DNA from: Tubulanus polymorphus
Taxonomy: Eukaryota; Nemertea; Palaeonemertea; Tubulaniformes; Tubulanidae
Reading direction: 5' to 3'
DNA length: 64,000 bases
Assembly: GCF_964204645.1 (NCBI RefSeq)
Contig: NC_134030.1
Span: 21,209,110 to 21,273,109 of the forward strand
The translations under genes and the position numbers were made by a program. Shown one piece after another: positions 35,111 to 46,400 of the stretch. The notes under the pieces were generated by a model, which worked only from the letters and a program-made list of their open reading frames with translations, did not search any database and was not told where the DNA came from. Positions within the stretch are counted from its first letter, which is position 1. Each line of letters opens with the position of its first letter.

Positions 35111-35743
35111 CTATCTCTTTAAAATTATAACTGTGATCCCATTCACCTATTGACGTCATCAATGATACATAATCGATGTCAACGTAATCGGGATTTCGTA
35201 TTCAAACCGGAAGTGCGAGATCGTTATCGGTTTCTCGCGCCTCATTGGTCATTTAACTGAAATAGATTCGTATTTGGACCAATCGCGGCGAATTTCATAT
35301 TCAGGATATCATTTGCTTCCGTTTAAAAATGACGATTCGATGGGATTCGAACCCGTATCGGAATCCAGTTGCGGGGGCTTCCTATTTTTCATCAAGCATC
35401 GATGTTTATTACTTTCTGATGCGAATTATTGTCACGAAAAACCAGGAAATCGCTTTTAGAGGGTCTATTTTTCCAAATTTTTATTTCTGAGGGGGCGCAG
35501 AGAAATGTTTTTTGGACCCGCATTGCGCGTTGTCCGAGCTAGCCAGAAGATTCATAAATCTACACCCGCCCTTCTATACTGGATGACTGGAACCGCCGCT
35601 CAATTTCCAATTCAAAACTGCACCCCGCACCCTGGCGGTAATAATCTCAATACGTATCAGGTTCGAACCCCGCTTGGCTGTCGAATTTTTCACAATACTC
35701 GTTCATTCAGTCGGAATCGATAAACGCTCAAATCACGTATATA

Positions 35744-35904
<161 letters not shown>

Positions 35905-36289
35905 TCGGGGAGATATAAAATATAAATCTCAAAGATCTCTGAGAAATATATGAGAAAATACTAATCAGTCTTCTCGCGTTGATGATATAATGATGATAAA
36001 TAATAATCTACAAATCGATATACATAAAGTATTTATTTTCTGTGTATATATTGCTGACTATTTTGTAATGAAAGTTGATTCGTGTATTGTATTGATCTGA
36101 ACGAAATGAAGGCTTCCTTAATAAATTATTGATCGAAACATGTTAACGCCCCCTTTTTCCAAACAACTAGCAGTTTAAAGGCCGATTATATGTTCGACCC
36201 CAGGGACTTAGTACGGTTGTGAGTCCTAAGCAGAAATTCACAAATACTAAGTCTTTATGAATTTTTGGATTCAGTACCAAAGTTGTTAG

Positions 36290-36990
36290 AGTTAACTCTG
36301 AACTCGGGACCCAGTTCCACAGTTGTGAGTTAGAGTCGACTATGAACTCAGGATCTGGTTCCACGGTTGTGCGTTAGAGTTAACTCTGAACTCAGGATCC
36401 AGTTCCACAGTTATGATTTAGAGTTAACTCTGAACTGTAGAGTCTCAAACTTAACCGAAAACTTTGGATCTGGGACCGGAATTTGTTTTAGAAGTTACAA
36501 GGAGTGTTGTTTGGCAAAAAAGGTCGCATAAGGTTTGACCTCTCAACCGAATTGTTTTTAACCTATGTTTAGCCTACTAAGTTTTGACTATGGTTTGAGT
36601 GTTTTCGTGTAAAATTATGTATTTATAAGTCGTTCAGGAGAACCCTGTCCCTAACACGAAAGATGCAGTTGTGTTGGTTCTGTGGGTTTAAGTTTTTTCT
36701 GAGAACCCAGTTCCACAGATGTGTGGGTTTAATTTCACTCAGGACCCAGTTTCGCATTTGTGTGTGTAATTCGACTCAGAACCCAGTTCCACAGTTGTGT
36801 GGGTTTAATTTGACTCAGGACCCAGTTCCACAGTTGTGTGGGGTTGATTCGTCTCAGAACCCAGTTCCACAATTGTGTGGGTTTAATTTGATTCAGAACC
36901 CAGTTCGACGGGTATGTAGGTTTAATTTGACTCTTGGCCAAATTCCACAGTTGTATGGGGTTTAATTTGACTATGAATTCAGTTCCACAG
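36290..36990 (+). repeat. 39-bp family: degenerate copies and about 8-copy array
   Basis: Dispersed GGATCCAGTTCCACAGTT copies (36300-36430), then a tandem block (36690-36990) of CCCAGTTCCACAGTTGTGTG units. From 37000 to 37790 the sequence is unique, AT-rich, with a (TTTG)n run near 37550. Confidence 0.85.
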
Positions 36991-37799
36991 TTGTATGGGC
37001 TTAATCTGACTCGAAAACTGAACCAAACCGTGTGATTTTGAGCATACGGGGCATATACAGAGACTCATAGCCAAACACGGGGCTTTCGTCAAACTGTTCA
37101 AGAAAAGCGGCCCTTTACTGCCCGCTGATCAAATCTCACCATTAACCCTTCTGTTTTCACGAAGACTGACGCCTGGCGTCCAGTAAACCTGTTGGAGGGG
37201 TGAATTCAAGATCGTCTCTAGGCTTATTAAAAATGACTATTCAAATCTCAAATTTTTAAAAAGTGTCTCAAGAAATCTTACGTCTTTAGAACTGAATCGT
37301 TCACATCGACGACGACGGCTTTTTACGGCCATTATGACGCGTTGTGGCGTCTTCTGGACAGACAAATTCTATTCGATTAAGAAAAAAAAAAGAAAACAAA
37401 TTTGAAAGAGAAAGGTCATCGATGGAAAATATTTTTGATGTAATGTGTATTATTAAATAAATGAATATATATATATATATTAATTAAATGAATTGACTTA
37501 TTAAAAATCAATTATTTGATTAATTAATGAAATAAGATGTATTTAATTGGTTTGTTTGTTTGTTTGTTTGTTGTGTATAGAATATTATATTGGTTTTTAT
37601 TGTGAAGGACGGGTTTTTAAATTTTTAACCCCCCAGTCACGGGCGCAGTGTTTCATTGTTATGATGGGACTAGTCAAATCGAATTGAAATAAAATGATCA
37701 TTCTTTTTGCTGGGAAATCGATTGTTTCGTTAATTTCTTCTCGATTCGGGGTTCGAAACCGGCGCGCCTGAGTTCATCCTCCTCGAGTAGATTCGTATA

Positions 37800-38310
37800 G
37801 AGGTATGTCCCGGGTTCGAACCCGGGCTTTTTATGATGATTCTGAGCGTTCTCGATCTTTGCTCAACAGGACTCAACAAAAATGCAAGACTGAACTGACA
37901 CTAGATCCAATATTGGGATCGGGTGAGCAATGAAATAAAAGTTCAAGTCCAAGTTCAAGGTCTAAAATGGAACGGACCATGTCAGATGCACCCACGCTGC
38001 AAGACAGCAATGTACGGGGTTCTAACCACGACCTGTCTACCCAGAGTGGAACGCTCTAACCACTCGAACCTGGGCTTTTTATGCGATGTTGAGTGTCCTC
38101 AATGCTGGATAATGTTCAACAGGTGCTTGGTTCCTTGAGAGACAAAAAAGAAAGACTGAACTGACACTAGATCGGTCTAAAACGAACGGATCAATACAGA
38201 CGCCCCCAACATAAATAAAGTAATTTAATATCCGAAACATTACGGGACTCGAAACCGATGACATGAATTCCCAAGGGCACACGCTCTAACCACTCGCCCA
38301 CACTGCTCGC
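37800..38310 (-). repeat. Two tandem tRNA-derived SINE-like copies
   Basis: On the - strand, GGGCGAGTGGTTAGAGCG (A box, about 38280-38300) then CGGTTTCGAGTCCC (B box) head a first copy. A second head with CGAGTGGTTAGAGCG lies at about 38050-38065. Both bodies contain CTAGTGTCAGTTCAGTCTT and end CATAAAAAGCCC(A/G)GGTTCGA. The right edge of one copy abuts the head of the next. Non-coding. Confidence 0.65.
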
Positions 38311-38904
38311 TCGAAAATCGACGGATTAACTAGAGACTCATAATGGAGCTGCTGACCCTCTCTTAATCCTGAGATCTATTGTGAGGGGCATGAATAAGGG
38401 GAGGCATTATTTTCGTTGACACCGATCTGAATAACGCAGTGATATAGAGCTTATGCAATTGAGGTCACAGTATTTCTTATTGCCCGCCGAAAAGCACAAG
38501 CGGCTTAGTGAAGTAAAATATGAGCTGTCTCTTAAAATCTGTCCGCCCAAGGGTAGTAGAACAACGAAGGGTTTGCGTTGGCGTGAGCGTTGGCAGAAGG
38601 CAATCAAACCCTGGAAAGTGAGGATGACAACATGCCGGCCGAGAGCACTGAATTTGTCAATCTGTAAGTAGATATTTTAAGACTCTTTTTGTAGACAATT
38701 CAGTTTCGCTATTCGTATCGTACATGTAAAAAGCGAATACAGTGGTGAAGTTGCCCCTTATCGTCGTGTAGCTAACCAAACTAAGTCTAAGTAAAAACAC
38801 TAGCGCTTCATGGCTGTAAAGCGACCAAAACCTGCAGTTTCACCAGGAACGACTTTACGACAACTCAGAGAAAGAGGAACATTTCAAACGACTGTCGTAT
38901 TCCA

Positions 38905-38995
38905 AACGCATTCCTATGTGGCTCGGTAGGCGGGATGTTCGACTCAAAACCGAGAGACTGAGGTGGTGAGTTCGAATCCCGGCGAATTGATTAAC
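38905..38995 (+). repeat. tRNA-Leu-like pseudogene or SINE head
   Basis: TGTGGCTCGGTAGGCGGGA (A box), CTCAAAA in an anticodon-loop-like position and GTGAGTTCGAATCCCGGC (B box). The 5' and 3' acceptor strands do not pair, so it is not called as a functional tRNA. Confidence 0.5.
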
Positions 38996-39364
38996 GTACA
39001 AATTTGGACGATAGAAAACAGAAACGACTGTATGACAAGTCTAGAGCTCGAATGTATTAAGTAAAACGACCGTTAAACTGTTTGAATGTTCAACTGTCGT
39101 TATAAGTATTTGAAATACAGTTAAATGTCGTTAATTTATTACATCAATTGTTAATTTACAAATCGAAAGACGAAAACGATTTCATAAGGTGGAAAATTGA
39201 TGTGAACAGGACGACAATAGGGAATGTAGTAAGCGTGTCGGCTGATGATTGGCTCAATGTCGATGCTTCATCTGGTTCAACTGTAGAACCTGAAATGTAA
39301 AATGAAAATAATTATTTGAACTCGAAATTCTAATGAGGGGTTTGTTTGTGTAATCTAGACAATC

Positions 39365-39475
39365 GAGAATCCACCAGATGCGTGCAGTAGGACACCAACA
39401 ACTGCGGCAATAGAGGATTCAACTTGTTGCGAGTCAGGATCCACCGGGTGTCGCTAGTAGTTACTCGTTAATTTC
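39365..39475 (-). repeat. 77-bp repeat, about 1.4 copies, reverse
   Basis: GGATCCACCGGGTGTCGCTAG and CAACTGCGGCAATAGAGGA, the reverse complement of the 6290-6945 units. It is followed to about 39720 by related body sequence that ends near the stop codon of the lectin gene. Confidence 0.75.
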
Positions 39476-39701
39476 TTCTAGAAAAGTCTGATGATTTACG
39501 AGTTTAAAAATCGTCGAAATGAAAATGAAATGACAATCAATTATTTAACTCATTTAGTCACGACATCTGGTGGTGTGAGCCGGTACTGCATTTACATGCT
39601 ATTGATTAGGAATTAAGGAATTATATTAGAATAACAACTTTTAGTGAAACTGAATCAAAATTTCAGAGGAATATTTGAATTCGTTCGTGCGAAACCGGTT
39701 G

Positions 39702-40460
39702 TTAGTCACGCCACCTGGTGGCCGGATGTCTATTTTTTTCGGGTTGAAAAAATGTCGATTGTCGTAAGTTGTGTGCGATATAAGACGTACTGGTAGTCGT
39801 ACTAGTGTATTCTCTTGTCGTGGTTGTTGGTCTCAGGCGGCCTTCTATCGCTAAGTCACACAACACGAGCGGAGACCCGAGCGATGCCGACTTCACGAAT
39901 AACACCAAACGTCCGTAAACCTGACCTCGACAGCGCAGGCGCACCGATTCCAAGTGTACGAGGTCAAGGTCGTTAATAACCCCGCATAGCGTGATGTTAG
40001 CCGTTCCGCCCGATGGCACCAGCACCGCTGGGTTCCCACTGGTTTCCGTTGTTGCAGGTGGCGCAGTAGTTGTGAACGTAGGTGGCGTTGAAGTTGATGA
40101 CGTATTAATACTGTTGCTTCCAGCAGAAGGGAACGTAGTCGTGTTGATTACCTGATATAGAAAATACAATGATTCATCATGGGTGAGTGTGGTGTAGATC
40201 CAGCAGGTGTCGCTAGTGTGCAGTAGATTACTATATAGACCAGTAGGTGTATTTTCAGTCTTCTAAGTGAAAGGCTCTGTTGTCAAAGTGCTGTTTGTGG
40301 GAAAAGGAATGAACTTTGGAAGAAACTGTCGGCTTTTCGCGCAATAACTCGCTTACCACTGGTGGCGCGTTGTTCTGAAGGAATGCTCCGGGATAAAGCG
40401 CGTCTAGGCTTGAAAAATCAACCATGTCCATTACATACACAGATATGTTACGATAATCTC
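39702..40460 (-). CDS. Lectin exons 17-18: second half of FTP module 7 and C-terminus
   Basis: Exon 40357-40460 (GDYRNISVYVMDMVDFSSL) joins in phase 0 to 39702-40151 (VINTTTFPSAGSN...). The last exon carries a Thr/Ser/Pro-rich, probably O-glycosylated insert, then NITLCGVINDLDL, GRLVLFVKSASLGSPLVLCD, and a second Thr-rich tail. The final residues HPATRWRD and the TAA fall in a CCACCAGGTGGCG sequence that matches the end of the 77-bp-repeat element. Confidence 0.82.
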
Positions 40461-43400
40461 CTAAAATGAAAACAATGTATTTGTTTATAATCATATTTGT
40501 TCATATCAAATATTTAACAACAGACTCCATTATATTTTAGCGTTCAGGGCAATCCGGCAGAGTCTCGCGATGTCATCAGGTTCAAATCCCTGTTGATGAT
40601 CAAGGCGTCGGATCTAGGATTGGCTAGGATTACTACTTGCCAGGTATTGATGTTTTACAAAGCGGCACTGCACACTCCTCCCATCTGGTCGATTTAATAA
40701 GAGTATAGCACCACGGAGCTCCCGAATAATCTGGATCGCGACAGTAATTCTCAGAAAATGACGTGTCTTTCTCGTAGACGTTTGTGTGTTTGGCGTAACT
40801 ATGCGAGTGAGGCGTTTGTTGCCTCCATTTCTGACACTTTTTACCGGTTTTCGTTTCGGAATGAAATCCGGCGTAGTTTGAACCAGTTTCCGTCATTTTA
40901 CAGTCGCCTGAAAATATATCTTATGTCTTATTTCACACTAGCGCCCTCTGGCGGCTGCTCGAATGCCCCGCCGGTCGATTTAGTTATTCCATAAAATTCG
41001 CATATGACAACTTGAGTCTTACCAAATGCATGGCTAATTAGCTTGATGATGTCATATGGGATTTATAGAGGTTGAAGCCTTTTCTAAAAGGGTCAGTTTG
41101 TTTTGATGATGTCATAGGTGAATTTATGGAGGGGGGCATGTCTACTGAAATCTATAGATCAGATAACGCAGCATTTTCATCAGGCTTTGGATCAAATATA
41201 TGTGGTTTAAATCAAATGTGGTAATTTGATGATCTCATAGACGTAGACATCGTTTCTAGAATTCTCCATAGGTCAAATAGCTTTGTTGATAATTTGATGA
41301 CGTCATATGGGCTGCTATTTTTGGACGGTCAATGCACGTAGTTTTTCACGTTTTGATGGGTGCAACCGATATGCCTATAACGGTATAATGCGTACCTTCG
41401 GCGAATCCGTGATGAGTAATATCGATATTGAAGATATCGTACGTATCGCCTAGGTCAGTAAACCACCACTCCGCGGACCGGGAACCGGACGTTTTAGCGC
41501 ATTTACCATCGAAAAACAGTCCGTCGTTAGCGTACTCTGGTTTACTCGACGCGTCCGCGCGGTTTGACATGAACGCCGGCTTATCCTTAGCAACTTCATC
41601 CAATACTATAAAATGAACAGGGTAACAGGGTTGAGGGTCTAAGGGAGCTTTAGGGCTTGAGTCTGGCTATGCATTATCATAGGGTACTTGTACTTAACAT
41701 CATTAATTGTATATAAGATAGTGTCAATGCGGATTTACATATGATTTGCATGAATTATCATAAGAAACCATCCATATTATATCTATTTAACATCAAATCG
41801 ATGCAATCTTTTTCAAATATAAGTTTGTCAACTGATTTTCATACAATTTACATAAATTATTATACATGAAATAGTGTCATCGGTATATCACATTGAATTT
41901 ACATAAAGATAGAGTAATCTGTATATCTACATACAATTTACATAAATTATCATAAGAGAAGATTTACATACGATTTTCCTGCGGGTTCGGTTTGAGCGGT
42001 TCGCTCGCGTTTCCGTGCACTTCAACTTCGCACAGAATCAAATCGCGTTCGGAAATCGTTTTCACAATGGCGACGTATCTGCCGACTGTTTCCGGGCGGC
42101 ACTGAACGGGCGTGACGCTACCGGCTGTTAGCGGCCCGGTCACCGCGCGGCAAAGTCTGAACGGTGTCGACAATACCGTGTTGATATCTACACTTTGTCG
42201 ATAAACGCGTATCTCGAAATTCCTCATAACTCCAGCTGCAAAAAAGATGAATTTCATTTATTTGCCGATCCTCTAGTGGCAAGTGAGGATCCACCAGGTG
42301 TCGCTAGTGTGCAGTAGGAAATCAACTACTGCGGCAATAGAGGATTCCACTTGTAGCAAGTGAGGATCCACCAGGTGTCGCTAGTGTGCAGTAGGAAATC
42401 AACTACTGCGGCAATAGAGGATTCCACTTGTAGCAAGTGAGGACCCAGCAGGTGTCGCTAGTGTGTAGTAGGACATCAACTACTGCGGCAATAGAGGATT
42501 CCACTTGTGGCAAGTGAGGATCCACCGGGTGTCGCTAGTGAAAACTTACTAATTTTATCCGAAACGGTGAAAATGACGACTCTTTCGACCTTGTAAACTT
42601 TCTCCAAATCGACGAACCAGTATTGCGGGTAAAATCTGTCATACCTGATGAGCGTGCAGGTGGCGCTGTAATATAACGTCATCAACACCCTATCGACGGC
42701 TAGTTGCGATGGTTTTGCATTTTTGGTTTCTTTGCTCTGATGTGTCGGCTTTCGGGAGGCTAGGTTATCTACAGCGCATTGGAAAACAAGATGAGCTGTG
42801 TAAAATGTGAATCCGGACAGAGAGATCGAAACATTGGAAACAAACAGAACCTAATAGAGTCAGCCCTGAACGTAAATCAGAAAGGTAAATAATTCGATTT
42901 GAAACCACGAGATCTCGCTATAGTTCATATAGAATACGTAGGTTCGTAGAGTCGCTTCATATAGTAGGGTATAAAATATTCAGAGATCTCCGTGATAATA
43001 GCGACAAAGAGGTACCGGTGACATACACCAGATGGCGCAACATTACCATGTGTCGTGAAAATTGGTTAATTTTCTTTGAATGTTTAAGTTGAGCTGTACT
43101 TTTAGGCCCCCCGAATCCGAACATTATGAAACAAGTCTCGAATAGATGTAAGATTAACTTCGATATTTTACCCATTGAATGCGGGAATCCCTGCACTTCT
43201 ACCTCGCACAAAGACAGCGTACCCGGATGTCTGAATCGTTTATAATCGATTATGACGTATCTACCGTACGCGGGGTCGACGCATCGCATCGTTTTCGTGA
43301 CGCCGGGAGCCGGTGTTTTCTTGAATCGTCCACAAATGGCCGCGGTTGGGGCCACGCCAGCAGTAACAGCACTAGCACCAGCAGCACTGGCAGCAACAGC

Positions 43401-46400
43401 AGTATCAGCAGCACTGCGGTCAAAAACCCGCGCAATTTTAACGAACATTTGCTCAATATCTGCCGCTAGAATGAGAAATAATTGATACTTTTCCACGCTT
43501 ATGATGACATCATTTCCTTCTTTTAGCTAATATTCTTTCGACGTTTCGGCTTGATTCCCGAATATGACTAGCCGAAACGTCGAATAAACTAGTAGCTCAA
43601 AGAAACATTCATAATTATTCTTAGTTTTTTATATCATCTTTACAATTCGGACTCGGAATGTTCCGTCAATGGGATTAAAGTTAAAATTGAACTGAAATGA
43701 GTACATATATACATAATCGAGATGACTCTGCATCCTCACAGGGACACCATTACATTAAAACGGCACCTCTATTACTCCTGGGGAATGTAATCCTGACACC
43801 CCACACTAGGTGTCGCTCGAGTAGGTCCACCATCCACCAGTGATGCAGCCGATCAGAGCTCGTTAAGCTGCAACTGTGTAATTCGTTATCATTCGAAATG
43901 GATGTCAAGCCGTCCACTGCTAGGCCAGCTTTACCGAATTCGTAATGTCCAGACGTGCTTTGTAGAGCTTGTTTACCAAGGGCAACATTATCTGAAATAG
44001 AATATTAACGGTTTGATAGCTTCTTGGGACTCTGCACGCACGGATTTGAACCTGATGACATCATGAGACTCTGCCACGTTCCTCCCTCGCAGGGATTCGA
44101 ACCTGATGACATCGTGAGACTCTGCCACGTTCCTCCCTCGCAGGGATTCGAACCTGATGACATCGTGAGACTCTGCCACGTTCCTCCCTCGCAGGGATTC
44201 GAACCTGATGACATCGTGAGACTCAGTCATGTTTCTCCCTCGCAGGGATTCGAACCTGATGACATCGTGAGACTCTGCCACGTTCCACCCTCGCAGGGAC
44301 TCGAACCTGATGACATCGTGAGAATGCCACGTTTCAATTAGGTCTTCACGTTTTACAAGCTTGTATCACTTACCAAAATAGTCAGAAGAATAAACCTCAA
44401 CCTCGCATAGAATTAAAGGGTAATTAACTCGACTTGTTACAACAACATGGCGCCCGATCGATAACGGTTTCTCGCATTCAAAAACATTGACACTTCCGCC
44501 GCGCAGCGTATCGTCGCGTCGTGCGCAGATTGTGAACTTCCGCTTGTCGGTGAGCGCGGCGACATTTCCGGTGAAATCGTCGAGACCGATATAAATAGAA
44601 ACACGACCCGGACAGGAAGCTACAGGAAAAAATACACAATCATGTATAACAGTTTCAACAAAGAATTCATCATCTCGTCCATTCGTCAATTCATCTTCTC
44701 TGCTCCCTGTCCCTCCTCCCCCTCCACTTCTTCATAGCCCTCTCCTTCCCTTCGCTCGACATTCAACTCTTCTCTTCTCTCCGTCTCTTCTCTCCCTCAT
44801 TATTCCCTTCCCATCTCTCTCCTCCCTTTCTTCTCCCTCTCTCTCTTTCCCATCTTTTCATTTTATCCCCTTCATTGTCTCTCTCCATACAATGTACCCC
44901 ACCATTAAAACATTCAATACTATCAATTTACCAGCGCAATGTCTTTGTGTCGTAATCAATACTTTCGCCACTCGCGACGGTTCGTCCAGAGATACCATCC
45001 ACCAGGGGGCGCTGGACGTAGCTGTCGTCACTGAACATGATTTCAAATCGAAGTCGACCGCGCGATGGCCGTCAACTGCTAACCAAGCCGGGTAAACACT
45101 GGAATCGTCATTCTGAGTGGAGTTCCGAGATAAGGCCAAGTTTCCTACGTGGAATTTTAAAGATAAGTTTGATTTTAAAACGACATGATTGGAGCATCAA
45201 AGGAAGTTTCTTATAATATTCTCAATTCTGAGTTCAATGATGAACACTAAAAGGCAACTACGGCAGTGGATGATTTTTTTGTGGCAATTGACGATCCACC
45301 AGGTGTCGCTAGTGTGCTAAAGGACATCAACAACTGCAGCAATAGAGGCTTTCACTTGTGGCAAGTGAGTATCCACAAGATGACACCCGTGCTCATTAGG
45401 ACATCAACTACATTAACAATGAAGGATTTCATTTGTTGGAAATTACAATCCAGGTGTCGCTAGTGCAAAGTAGGACATTAACTACCGCGGCAGTAGAGGA
45501 TTCCACTTGTGGCAAGTGAGGATCCACCAGGTGTCGCTAGTGTGCAGTAGGTTCGATCTCAACTCACCCACGTGTACTTTGGCGTTCACTTCTATATCAG
45601 CGAGTAACAGTTTCTCAGCGGCGCTGTTCGTTTCAGCTCTCAGAAGCAGGTAACGACCCGCCATTCTACCGCGCTCGCACGGGTACCGCAGCAGGGAACC
45701 GCGCCGTATCGGGTTCACCACGTTGCGGCATATCGGGAATGAGTCGACCTCGTTCTTGTCGAACGCTCTCGTAACGCGGATACTAAACGGTACAAATTTC
45801 ACCACACTACCTGCGAAATATACCACATAGTTGTTAGATTGGTTATACAACCAAAATGAGCTTAGACTGATCTTAAGTTGATAGATTGGTTAAAGAACTA
45901 AAATGAGTTGAGACTGGTCTTAAGTTGTTAGATTGGTTATAGAACCAAAATGAGCATAGACTGGTCTTAAGCTGTTGGATTGATTATATAACCAAAATGA
46001 ACTTAGACTGGTTTTGAGTTGTTAGATTGGTTATAGAACCAAAATGAGCTGAGACTGGTCTGAAGTTGTTAGATTAGCTATAAAACCAAAATGATGCAAA
46101 CATCTGCCGTAGTCGAACATATTATAATGTAAAGACCTCAGTAGAATATACTCACTGGTTTCTGGGGTCCACACGGTCACGTGTGAAATATCGTACATTC
46201 CGTGTAAATCAATAGCCACCCATTCGCCAGGGGTCGCTCCAGTTGTCGCGAATGACGTCGACGCATCCCCGTCATTAACGGTTGAACCGTCCGACCACTG
46301 ATCTCCATTTGTCGAAACAGCTTTATTCAACGCCAAGTTTTCTACAAAAAAATAAAGCATTTGAATTGTATGTGAATATTTTTTTCCGAATGGAGTGCTA

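Noticed and set aside
37140..37380. Another TTAA MITE (TTAACCCTTCTG and paired GACGCC/GGCGTC motifs)
   Set aside because: A left-end-like sequence is present but no matching right terminus or target duplication could be found.
38905..38995. Functional tRNA-Leu
   Set aside because: A and B boxes and a CAA-like loop are present, but the acceptor strands do not pair and the D arm is abnormal.
43988..44341. Frames of about 100 codons with FEPDDIVRLCHVPPSQG / MSHDVIRFESLRGRN
   Set aside because: Tandem 52-bp repeat read on either strand, lying in a lectin intron.
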